This document shows positions 42,331 to 50,762 of a stretch of 64,000 nt of DNA, one piece after another; position 1 is the stretch's first letter, and every line of letters starts with the position of its first letter. The notes below the pieces were generated by a model, which saw nothing but the letters and a program-made list of their open reading frames with translations, ran no database searches and was not told the DNA's origin. The position numbers and the translations under genes are program-made. This stretch comes from a bacterium (GTDB lineage Bacteria; Hinthialibacterota; Hinthialibacteria; OLB16), in the NCBI GenBank assembly GCA_022072055.1, contig JAJVIK010000025.1, forward strand, positions 52,817 to 116,816. The letters run 5' to 3'.

Positions 42331-44774
42331 GGACAGCGCGAATCGACCTTCTCGGATGGACCTTTTTCGGTCCCTTGGCGCTTTGGGGTGTCGTCGCCGC
42401 GCCCGCCGTCATGGCGGCGGGCGTCCTGTCGGTCCATCCCGCCTCGGTTCAACTCGACAGCGCCCGGGATGCCCAGCGCGTGGTTCTGGTTTGGACCCGG
42501 GAGGATGGCGTGACTCAGGATGTGACCGGCCAGGCCACGCGAGCTTTTCAGCCGGAAGGAATCGCCCATTGGGGAGAGGATGGACTTCTCCACCCAAACG
42601 CGGATGGAGACGCCTCCTTGGTCCTGACTTACGGCGAACAGAGCGTCACGGTCCCGATCCATGTGGCCAACTCCGGGGTGACTCCCCCCATCAACTTCCG
42701 AAATGATGTCGAACCGGTGCTGATGCGCGCGGGCTGCAATGCCGGGTCTTGCCATGGAAGCGCGCAAGGCAAAAACGGTTTTCGTCTATCGCTGTTTGGA
42801 TTTGATCCCTCCCTGGACTATGTGAATCTGACCCGCCAGGTGCGCGGCAGACGCATGAACGCCGCCAACCCGGAAGAGAGCTTGATGCTCCTCAAGCCCA
42901 CGGGCGATGTGGACCATGAGGGCGGGACCCGGTTCGCGCATGACAGCCCGCTGTACAGGACCGTTGAGGATTGGATCACGGAGGGCGCGCAGGACCACCC
43001 GGAGCAGTCTCCAGCCTTGAACAGCGTGGAAATCCTGCCGAAGGAGGTTGTGTTGGAAGGAGAGGGCGCCACTCAGCAGTTCGTGGTGCGGGCCTTTTAT
43101 TCGGATGGAACCGACCGGGATGTCACGGGTCTCGCGCTGCTCTCCACCAGCGATGATTCGACCCTCAAGCTGGATGATAATGGGCTGGCGACCGGGGGCG
43201 CGCGGGGTGAAGTCTATGTCCTCGCGCGCTATGGGTCCTTCGCGGTGGTTTCCCAGGCCATCGTGCTTGCCCGGGACCAGGCCCTCGCCTGGCCTGAGGT
43301 TCCGGAGGGCAACTACATCGACCGGCATGTGTTCACCAAGCTCCGGAAACTTCGGATTCCGCCCGCCGAGCCTTGTTCCGACGAGACCTTTGTGCGGCGT
43401 GCGCATCTGGACGTCCTTGGAGTCCTGCCGACCGTGGAGGAGACACGCTCCTTCCTTTCCGACACGGCTCCGGATAAGCGCGCTCAGTTGATCAATAGGT
43501 TGCTTGAACGGCCCGAATTCCCCGAGCTTTGGGCCATGAAGTGGGCCGACCTCTTGCGGGTTCGCGCCACAACCGCCCTCGCGCCGAAGGCCATGCACCG
43601 CTACAACGATTGGCTGCGCGGCTCGATTGCCTCCGGCAAACCGTTGGATGTCATGGTGACCGAGCTGCTCACCGCTCAGGGGGGCACTTTCGCCAACCCG
43701 GCGGCGAACTTCTATGTGGTCGAAACCGAGCCTATCGTCATCGCGGAGAATGTGGCTCAGGTGTTTTTCGGGATTCAGATCAAATGCGCCCAATGCCATA
43801 ACCACCCCTTTGAGCGCTGGACCATGGACGACTACTACTCGTTCGCGGCGTTCTTCGCCCAGGTGGGCCGTAAAGGCTCCAGCGATCCCCGGGAGAGCGT
43901 GATCTTCGACCGTCGCTCCGGCGAGGTGACCAACATCAAGGACGGACGGCAGATGCCGCCCAAGTTCCTGGGGGGAGCAATTCCGGATGTCTCCAGCCGT
44001 GACCGTCGCGCGGTCCTCGCGGAGTGGCTGGTCTCCCCGGACAATCCCTGGTTCGCGAAGAACATCGCCAACCGTGTCTGGGCGCATTTCCTTGGGAAAG
44101 GAATTGTCGATCCCCCCGACGATGCGCGCGTCACCAATCCCCCGACCCACCCGGGCCTTCTAGATGAGCTCGGATCGCGGTTGGTCGCCAATCGTTATGA
44201 CCTGCGCGCGCTGGTGCGGGACATCTGCACCTCGTACACTTACCAGATGACGACTCGGCCACGCGAGCCGAGCATCGTGGATGACCGCAATTTCTCCCAC
44301 GCCATGGCGCGGAGGATTCCCGCGGAGCAGCTCCTGGACGCCATCTCGAGCGTGGCGATGACCAAATTCAAGTTCCCCAATCTACCGCTGGGGGCGCGCG
44401 CGGTTCAGGTCGCGGATGGCAACAGCGGGAACTATTTCCTGTCGCTCTTCGGACGCCCCATGCGCGACACGGTGTGTGTCTGCGAACGTCGCGGCGAGCC
44501 GACCTTGGCCCAGACCCTCCACTTGATCAACGGCGACACGGTTCAGGCGGCGCTGGCGGCGACCGGGGGGAGAGTGGAGGCGCTCGCTCAGCCCGAAATC
44601 CCCCCGGCCTCGGCCTGCGAGGATCTCTATCTTGCGGCGTTTTCACGTCCCCCCACGGCCGAGGAGCGCCGGCAGCTCTCCGACTATGTGGCGGGCTCCA
44701 CGGATCGCAGGGCCGCGCTCGAGGATATGATGTGGAGTGTTTTCAATTCCAAGGAATTCGTTTTCAACCACTGA
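42327..44774 (+). CDS. DUF1549/DUF1553 protein with Ig-like and cytochrome-type N-terminal motifs
   Basis: The 815 residues start with a signal peptide, then a BIG2-like Ig segment (SVHPASVQLDSARDAQRVVL). A planctomycete-cytochrome-like block has CNAGSCHGSAQGKNGFRLSL at ~138-157, then a second Ig-like region (~240-320). DUF1549 follows (YIDRHVFTKLRKLRIPPAEP; KCAQCHNHPFERW at ~485 with a CxxCH site). DUF1553 comes last (NPWFAKNIANRVWAHFLGKG, GLLDELGSRLVANRYDLRAL). The family is unique to planctomycetes and relatives and has no settled activity. It is translationally coupled to the PPC protein. Confidence 0.85.
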   Translation: MRTARIDLLGWTFFGPLALWGVVAAPAVMAAGVLSVHPASVQLDSARDAQRVVLVWTREDGVTQDVTGQATRAFQPEGIAHWGEDGLLHPNADGDASLVLTYGEQSVTVPIHVANSGVTPPINFRNDVEPVLMRAGCNAGSCHGSAQGKNGFRLSLFGFDPSLDYVNLTRQVRGRRMNAANPEESLMLLKPTGDVDHEGGTRFAHDSPLYRTVEDWITEGAQDHPEQSPALNSVEILPKEVVLEGEGATQQFVVRAFYSDGTDRDVTGLALLSTSDDSTLKLDDNGLATGGARGEVYVLARYGSFAVVSQAIVLARDQALAWPEVPEGNYIDRHVFTKLRKLRIPPAEPCSDETFVRRAHLDVLGVLPTVEETRSFLSDTAPDKRAQLINRLLERPEFPELWAMKWADLLRVRATTALAPKAMHRYNDWLRGSIASGKPLDVMVTELLTAQGGTFANPAANFYVVETEPIVIAENVAQVFFGIQIKCAQCHNHPFERWTMDDYYSFAAFFAQVGRKGSSDPRESVIFDRRSGEVTNIKDGRQMPPKFLGGAIPDVSSRDRRAVLAEWLVSPDNPWFAKNIANRVWAHFLGKGIVDPPDDARVTNPPTHPGLLDELGSRLVANRYDLRALVRDICTSYTYQMTTRPREPSIVDDRNFSHAMARRIPAEQLLDAISSVAMTKFKFPNLPLGARAVQVADGNSGNYFLSLFGRPMRDTVCVCERRGEPTLAQTLHLINGDTVQAALAATGGRVEALAQPEIPPASACEDLYLAAFSRPPTAEERRQLSDYVAGSTDRRAALEDMMWSVFNSKEFVFNH

Positions 44775-44793
44775 GGTTGGAAGGAGCAAAACC

Positions 44794-45357
44794 ATGATTT
44801 ATCGCACACTCTCGATGGCCGTGATGGCCTGGTTTCTGATCGCCCGCGGGGGGATCGCGCTCGGCCAGGAGGCTCCACCACCCGCTCCGGATGTCGACAG
44901 AGTCCTGGAGGACCTTTCCAAGGTCGATCCGACCGCCTTGGTCAACCGAGTTTCCGGACTCCGCCAGGAGGCGGACACAATTGCGGCGAACGCCGCGAGT
45001 CTTCGCGCCCAGGCGGATCAGCTCGATGCGCAAGCGCAGGCGCTGCGCCTGCGGATTGAGATGATTGAGAAGTTTGTCGCGGCGGTGCTTTCGGCGATGC
45101 AGCCTCCTCCACCGCCGCCCGCTGCGCCGGAGCCTGCGTCCGCCCCCGCTCCGGAAGCCCCCGCGCCTCCACCGGCGGAAAGCGCGCCTCCGGCCCCGGA
45201 GGCTCAGATGCAGACCGCCGAAACCACCACTCCGCCTCCGGCCGAGGCGCCGCCACAACCGGCGCCGGAAGCGCCCCCGTCGCCTCCCGCCCCAGAGGCC
45301 GCTGCGGCGCCCCCGGCTGAGGCCGCGCCTCCAGCCGCGCCGGCTCCGCAGGGGTGA
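44794..45357 (+). CDS. Small exported coiled-coil protein with Pro/Ala-rich tail
   Basis: The 187 residues start at ATG 44794, fixed by AAGGAG at 44781-44786. A signal peptide (1-26, GIALGQEAP) is followed by a helical heptad region at ~30-100 (DPTALVNRVSGLRQEADTIA and on). A low-complexity tail made almost only of Pro, Ala and Glu runs from ~105 to the end. I know no family. The helical part resembles residues ~45-120 of the next gene product, so the two are likely duplicates or partners. Confidence 0.7.
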   Translation: MIYRTLSMAVMAWFLIARGGIALGQEAPPPAPDVDRVLEDLSKVDPTALVNRVSGLRQEADTIAANAASLRAQADQLDAQAQALRLRIEMIEKFVAAVLSAMQPPPPPPAAPEPASAPAPEAPAPPPAESAPPAPEAQMQTAETTTPPPAEAPPQPAPEAPPSPPAPEAAAAPPAEAAPPAAPAPQG

Positions 45358-45364
45358 GAACGCG

Positions 45365-47176
45365 ATGAGGAGACGGATGCCGATGCAATTTCGCGCCGTG
45401 GGTGCGCTGAGATCGAAGACCTCACGCATCATATGGACCCAGCATGCCCGTGCTTCATTGCTGCTCGTGTCTCTCCTCTTTGCTTCCGCGCATGCGCAAG
45501 AGGTGGCCCCAGCCCGGATTGATCAAGCCATCGACCAGCTGATCCTCCTCGATCCGAAATTGCTGGCGGCCCGTCTCAGCGAGATGAAGGCGAAGGCGGA
45601 GGGTCTGAGCGCCGAGGCGGTTCGTCTTCGAGCGGAAGCCGCGGCCTTGGATAACCGCCTCTCCTCGGTGAAGGGCGAGCTTGCGAGCCTTGCGGCTGTC
45701 TGCCAGGCTGTGATGGATCATCTCCATCCGCCCGTGGCGCCGCCCTCTCCGGAACCGGCGATGGCCGAAGCCGCCCCCGCCCCGGACACCCAACTCGCCT
45801 CCGAGCCGGAGGTGAACTTCGAGGACCACATCAAGCCGATCTTCGCCTCGCGATGCCTGCGCTGCCACAACCTGGACAAGCGCCGGAGTGGACTGCTGCT
45901 TGAAACCGTCGCCGGCATCCGTGAAGGCGGAAGTTCAGGTCCGGTGCTCGTGTCCGGTCAACCGAATGCGAGCCGGTTGTACCGTCTGATCAGTGGCCAG
46001 GAAGAGCCCAAGATGCCCCCTTCCGGGGATCCGATTGACCCGGCATCCCTTGAGCTGATCCGCAGATGGATTGAGCTTGGCGCTCCCGAAAACAAGGATT
46101 CCAAGGTGAGCGTGGCCGCTTCCGGTCCCACCGCGGAGAGCGGGCCGGTTTTTGTGGCCGCCACCTTCCGGGATGGGCCTCCCCCCATGCCGGAGTCGCC
46201 GCTGGCGCCTGCCAGTGGCGATGCCCTTCGAGGGGTGGTGGGGCGGGCGCTGGCGGCCAGTCCGCGCTCGCCGCTACTCGCCGTGGGTGGGTATAAGCAG
46301 GTCCTCCTCTTCAACCTCGAAACCCAGCAGTGGCTGGGCGCGCTGCCTTTCCAGGAGGGGGATATTCAAACCCTTTCGTTCAGCGTGAACGCCGAGCTCC
46401 TGCTCGCCGGAGGTGGAAGGGAGGGAGACCACGGAACGGTGGTGATCTGGAATATCCGCACCGGGGAGCGAGTCGCCGCTTTCCAGGAGGACTATGATGT
46501 GGTCCTCGCGGCGGATATCTCTCCCGACCATCGTTTGGTGGCGCTGGGCGGACCGAACCGGAAAGTGACCGTGTTTTCCATGGTGGATGGCAAACCCCTT
46601 TACATGCTGGATGCCCACACGGAGTGGATTTACGCGGTGAAATTCACCCCCGATGGAGAACTGCTCGCGACCGCCGACCGAGGCGGCGGCCTGATGCTCT
46701 GGCAGGCCGCGAATGGACGTCCGGTCGAAAACCTGCGTGGTCATGAGGGGGCCGTTCATTGTCTGGCTTACAGCCCGGATTCCGTGCTGCTGGCTTCGGC
46801 GGGCGAGGATGGAACGGTTCAGCTGTGGGACACCTGGCAGTACACCCAGGTTGGGCGCTTTTCCGCGCACTCCGGCGCCGTTCACAGCGTGGAGTTCACT
46901 CCGAGCGGTGAAATTGTCACCACCGGCGCGGACCGTCAAACCAAACGTTGGGATCGCAACGGGACCAATCTCTCAACCTACTCCGAGCTTCCGGATTGGG
47001 GTTATCGGGCCTGCTATGCCCCTTCCGCTTCCCTGGTGATGGCGGGGTCCTGGAATGGGGAAGTCCGTATCTGGAAGGCCGATTCCGGTGAAGCCGTGGC
47101 CAACCTGACCACCGCTCCCGCGACGACAACCACCGCCGGAGCGGTCAATCTTGCCAGCGCGGGACCATCCCAGTAA
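45365..47176 (+). CDS. Exported coiled-coil / planctomycete cytochrome c (PSCyt1) / WD40 protein
   Basis: From ATG 45365 the product has 603 residues: a signal peptide (cleavage near SAHAQ, ~45), a coiled coil (~48-115), a cytochrome domain with heme site RCLRCHNLDKRRSGL at ~161-175 and MPPSGDPID as the distal Met region. A WD40 propeller (~285-590) follows, with blades such as GHEGAVHCLAYSPDSVLLAS, ending ...LWDTW. A longer frame from 45065 reads Arg-rich non-coding sequence and is rejected. Electron transfer plus scaffold function is likely in the periplasm. It completes the cluster. Confidence 0.83.
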   Translation: MRRRMPMQFRAVGALRSKTSRIIWTQHARASLLLVSLLFASAHAQEVAPARIDQAIDQLILLDPKLLAARLSEMKAKAEGLSAEAVRLRAEAAALDNRLSSVKGELASLAAVCQAVMDHLHPPVAPPSPEPAMAEAAPAPDTQLASEPEVNFEDHIKPIFASRCLRCHNLDKRRSGLLLETVAGIREGGSSGPVLVSGQPNASRLYRLISGQEEPKMPPSGDPIDPASLELIRRWIELGAPENKDSKVSVAASGPTAESGPVFVAATFRDGPPPMPESPLAPASGDALRGVVGRALAASPRSPLLAVGGYKQVLLFNLETQQWLGALPFQEGDIQTLSFSVNAELLLAGGGREGDHGTVVIWNIRTGERVAAFQEDYDVVLAADISPDHRLVALGGPNRKVTVFSMVDGKPLYMLDAHTEWIYAVKFTPDGELLATADRGGGLMLWQAANGRPVENLRGHEGAVHCLAYSPDSVLLASAGEDGTVQLWDTWQYTQVGRFSAHSGAVHSVEFTPSGEIVTTGADRQTKRWDRNGTNLSTYSELPDWGYRACYAPSASLVMAGSWNGEVRIWKADSGEAVANLTTAPATTTTAGAVNLASAGPSQ

Positions 47177-47193
47177 CACTACCTGATTCCACC

Positions 47194-50169
47194 ATGCCAC
47201 ACCGTGTTGAAGTCACCACGCGCGAGGGTCTTGTGGACCCTCGCGGCCAGAGTCTTGTCATCCGCGCCAGGGAAGACCATGGAATTCAGCTTGCCCAAGC
47301 CCGAGTCGTGGATGTTTACTCCATCGATCTGGAATTGGACGCCGAGACCCTGGAGAAAGTTCGTCTGGAGGTCCTTTCGGATCCCATCGCCGAGCGCTCA
47401 ACCGGAACCGGTCCGATCCTTTCCGGGTGGGACTACTGGGTGGAGGTCGGGTTTCGCCCGGGGGTGACCGACAATGTGGGCGGGACCGCCTCCGAGGCCA
47501 TCGCGGACCTCCTCGGACTCCCGAACGCCGCCGAGCGGACCGTGTTCACCGCCTCCGCGTATGCCCTCTGGGGGGAGTCCCTCACGCGCGAGTCGGTGGA
47601 GCGTCTCGCGCACGGCATGCTCGCCAACGACCTGATCGAGGAGGTCGTGATCCACTCCCGCAATGGCGGACCCCAGACTCCGTTCAAACCACGCATCCCC
47701 AAGGTCCGTCTCCCCGAAAACCACCGAGTTCAGACTTACAATCTGGAGCTCGAAGCCAAGGAGCTCGAAGACCTTTCGCGGGCCAATACCTGGGCGCTTT
47801 CCCTCGCGGAGATGCATTCCATCCGGGACTACTTCAGGCGTCCCGAGGTGCGCGAGGAGCGCAATCGGAGGGGCCTTCCGGTGGGCGCGACCGATGTCGA
47901 GGTCGAGGTCCTGGCGCAGACCTGGTCGGAGCACTGCAAACACAAGATTTTCGCCGCGAACATCGGCTACACCGACGAGGCCGGGAAGAGTCGGCGGATC
48001 GAGAACCTCTTCAAGGCCACCATCAAGCGCACCACCGAGGAGCTTGCCAAAACCCGGGATTGGCTGGTGTCGGTGTTCCATGACAACGCCGGGGCGATCC
48101 GCTTCACGGAGGATTATCACCTCACGGTGAAGGTCGAGACCCACAACTCCCCCAGCGCGCTCGACCCCTACGGCGGCGCGCTCACCGGGATCGTGGGGGT
48201 CAACCGCGACCCGCTCGGAACCGGCAAGGGCTGCCGCCTGCTGTTCAACACGGATGTCTTCTGTTTCGGTCCGCCTGATCGCAAGGAGGAGCTTCCTCCA
48301 CCGCTGCTCCATCCCCGCCGGATCATGCGGGGGGTCCATCGGGGCGTGATGGATGGAGCGAACACCTCGGGGATTCCCGACATCAATGGAGCCGTGGTGT
48401 TCGATGAACGCTTCTCCGGCAAACCGCTGGTGTTTTGCGGGACCGGGGGGCTGCTCCCCGCTGTGGTGAACGGCGAGCCTGGGGAGTCGAAGGAGGTTTG
48501 TCCCGGGGACCGGATCTTCATGGTGGGCGGACGGATTGGGAAGGACGGCATCCACGGGGCCACGTTCAGCTCCGAGGCGCTCCATTCCGATTCCCCCGCC
48601 ACCGCCGTTCAGATCGGAGACCCGATCACCCAGCGCAAGGTCCTTGATTTCCTGCTGGAGGCGCGCGACCTGGGGCTGTATCGAACCCTCACCGACAATG
48701 GAGCCGGTGGGCTTTCCTCCTCGGTGGGGGAAATGGCCACCCACTCCGGCGGCGCGCGCGTTCATCTGGATCGCGCGCCCCTGAAGTATGAGGGGCTTGC
48801 GCCGTGGGAAATCTTCCTCTCCGAAGCTCAAGAGCGCATGACCGTGATTGTCCCGCCGGAAATGTCGGAGAGGTTTTCAGCCCTTGCGGCGCGCCGCTCG
48901 GTGGAGGCATCGGATCTGGGGGAATTCACCGCGAGTGGATTCCTTGAGGTGTTCTTCAGGGAGCGCCCGGTGGCGCTGCTCGATCTGGAATTCCTTCATC
49001 ACGGCTGGCCGGTGATGGAGCTCCCCGCGAAATGGACTCCCCCTCATCATTCGGAACCGGCTGTTCCGCAAACCGAGGACCTGACCGAACGTCTTAAGTC
49101 TGTTCTCTCTCGACTCAATGTGTGCGGCAAGGAACCGCTGGTCCGGATGTATGACCATGAGGTTCAAGGGGGTTCGGTTCTGAAGCCGTTCCAGGGGGTC
49201 CACGATGAGGGTCCCGGGGATGCCGCGATTGTTCGCCCGCTGCTCGACCGCCCGGATGGCGTCGCGGTCGGCTGTGGAATTGTCCCCAGGTACAGCGACA
49301 TCGATGCCGCGGCGATGGCCGAGAACGCCACCGATGAGGCGATCCGCAACCTCCTTGCCGTCGGAGCGCCTCTCGATCAAGTGGCCGCCCTGGACAACTT
49401 TTGCTGGCCCGATCCCGTTCCCGGCCCGAACAATCCGGATGCCGAGTACAAGATGGCCCAGCTGGTGCGCGCCTGCGAGGGGCTGCGAAGGATCTGTCTC
49501 GCCTATGGCGTTCCACTCATCTCCGGGAAGGACAGCATGAAGAACGATTGCCGGATTGGTGAGGTCAAGATCAGCATCCCGCCGACCCTGCTCGTGACCG
49601 CGGTGGCGATTCTGCCGGACATCGCGCGCGCGGTTTCAATGGAGTTCAAGCGTCCGGGGGATCTCATCTATGTCTTGGGTTGGACCCGCGAGGAGCTGGG
49701 AGCCTCGGAGTATTTCGCTGAGTTCGGGGGGATCGGAAACCGGGTCCCCACGGTCCGCGTTGAGGAATCCTGGCCGCTCTACAAGGCCCTCGCGCGCGCG
49801 ACCGAAGCCCGTCTCGTCGCTTCCTGCCACGACTGTTCGGATGGCGGGTTGGGAGTTGCACTCGCGGAATCAGCCTTCGCGTCGGACTTGGGCGCGACCA
49901 TCCACCTGGATCGTGTTCCTCTCGCGGACCCCATCTCACGCCCGGACTTCATCTTGTTTTCGGAAAGCCCCTCGCGCTTTGTGGTGACCGTGGCGCGCGA
50001 TAGCCGAGACGAGTTTGAGAGGCTCTTCGCGGGGTTGCCTCATGGATTTGTCGGAGAAGTGGAGGAAAGACCGGTTCTTGAGGTGCGCACAAAGGAACGC
50101 CTCCCTCTGGTGATGGGGGAGGTGGGAGACTTCAAGCGCGCTTGGCAGGCGCCGTTTGCGCACTACTAA
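47194..50169 (+). CDS. purL: Phosphoribosylformylglycinamidine synthase, PurL with N-terminal PurS-like region
   Basis: PurL makes FGAM from FGAR with ATP and ammonia. Residues ~175-991 are the two-lobed synthetase: TWSEHCKHKIF (~245), KVETHNSPSALDPYGGAL (~310-330), DNGAGGLSSSVGEM, ISGKDSMKND and HDCSDGGLGVALAE. The first ~165 residues (VEVTTREGLVDPRGQSL; VEVGFRPGVTDNVGGTASEA) look like two PurS units in tandem, the form in which large PurL mimics a PurS dimer. There is no PurQ glutaminase fused at the end, so purQ should lie elsewhere. Length of 991 aa fits this subtype. Confidence 0.9.
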   Translation: MPHRVEVTTREGLVDPRGQSLVIRAREDHGIQLAQARVVDVYSIDLELDAETLEKVRLEVLSDPIAERSTGTGPILSGWDYWVEVGFRPGVTDNVGGTASEAIADLLGLPNAAERTVFTASAYALWGESLTRESVERLAHGMLANDLIEEVVIHSRNGGPQTPFKPRIPKVRLPENHRVQTYNLELEAKELEDLSRANTWALSLAEMHSIRDYFRRPEVREERNRRGLPVGATDVEVEVLAQTWSEHCKHKIFAANIGYTDEAGKSRRIENLFKATIKRTTEELAKTRDWLVSVFHDNAGAIRFTEDYHLTVKVETHNSPSALDPYGGALTGIVGVNRDPLGTGKGCRLLFNTDVFCFGPPDRKEELPPPLLHPRRIMRGVHRGVMDGANTSGIPDINGAVVFDERFSGKPLVFCGTGGLLPAVVNGEPGESKEVCPGDRIFMVGGRIGKDGIHGATFSSEALHSDSPATAVQIGDPITQRKVLDFLLEARDLGLYRTLTDNGAGGLSSSVGEMATHSGGARVHLDRAPLKYEGLAPWEIFLSEAQERMTVIVPPEMSERFSALAARRSVEASDLGEFTASGFLEVFFRERPVALLDLEFLHHGWPVMELPAKWTPPHHSEPAVPQTEDLTERLKSVLSRLNVCGKEPLVRMYDHEVQGGSVLKPFQGVHDEGPGDAAIVRPLLDRPDGVAVGCGIVPRYSDIDAAAMAENATDEAIRNLLAVGAPLDQVAALDNFCWPDPVPGPNNPDAEYKMAQLVRACEGLRRICLAYGVPLISGKDSMKNDCRIGEVKISIPPTLLVTAVAILPDIARAVSMEFKRPGDLIYVLGWTREELGASEYFAEFGGIGNRVPTVRVEESWPLYKALARATEARLVASCHDCSDGGLGVALAESAFASDLGATIHLDRVPLADPISRPDFILFSESPSRFVVTVARDSRDEFERLFAGLPHGFVGEVEERPVLEVRTKERLPLVMGEVGDFKRAWQAPFAHY

Positions 50170-50178
50170 AGGAAGACC

Positions 50179-50616
50179 TTAACGGGCGCTCTTCTCCCGA
50201 TTGTCCGCACCCTCTTCGACCTCCGCGATCCCATCCGGACCGACGGAGGATGCCCCCTCCAGGGCGGAAAACACCCGCAGGATGATCTCCGGGGCGGTGA
50301 AGGGGCGGTAGATCCAGCGATTGACCCCATGCTTGGACGCCTCTTGCTCCAGGATCGGATCCTGGTAGTCCGCGATCAGGATGAACTCCATGCTCGGGGC
50401 CAGGCGCTGAATGTTCTCCAGATCCTCGGCAAGCTCAAAGCCAACCGTATTGGTGTCGATGAAAATCAGGTGGGTGGCCGCCGGTTCCAGGTCCACAAGC
50501 GCTTCGGGAACTCCCTGAAACGTTTGAACCTTGTACCCCACGGTCTCCAGGACGCTCTCGATCTGTCCGCCGGTCGAGCTGTCCGCTCCGATGATGAAGA
50601 TATCCGCCGCCGCCAT
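50179..50616 (-). CDS. Stand-alone receiver-domain (CheY-like) protein
   Basis: From ATG 50616 the protein has 145 residues with the (beta-alpha)5 receiver pattern: ADIFIIGADSSTGGQIES, the likely phospho-Asp in HLIFIDTNTVG (~56), FILIADY, and a final RWIYRPF. The conserved Lys of the KPF motif is Arg here, and the usual acidic pair is reduced to one Asp. The acidic C-terminal tail is likely disordered. No kinase gene is near. It converges on purL with a 9-bp gap. Confidence 0.68.
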   Translation of the reverse strand: MAAADIFIIGADSSTGGQIESVLETVGYKVQTFQGVPEALVDLEPAATHLIFIDTNTVGFELAEDLENIQRLAPSMEFILIADYQDPILEQEASKHGVNRWIYRPFTAPEIILRVFSALEGASSVGPDGIAEVEEGADNREKSAR

Positions 50617-50762
50617 GTTCGAGGCCAACCCCCCTTTTTCAGACCTGGACTCCGAAACCCTGGAATGGACACAACACCCCGCTGGCAGTATAACAAAGCG
50701 TTTCCCACAATGCCACTACAAATTTCGCCTCGTTTTGCCGGTTTTTCGGCCAATTCCAACGA

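Noticed and set aside
45065-45364. Upstream extension of the cytochrome/WD40 protein
   Set aside because: It is an Arg/Pro-rich off-frame reading of the preceding gene's Pro/Ala tail; a signal peptide begins after ATG 45365.
47398-48831. 477-residue minus-strand frame opposite purL
   Set aside because: The sense frame carries all PurL motifs.
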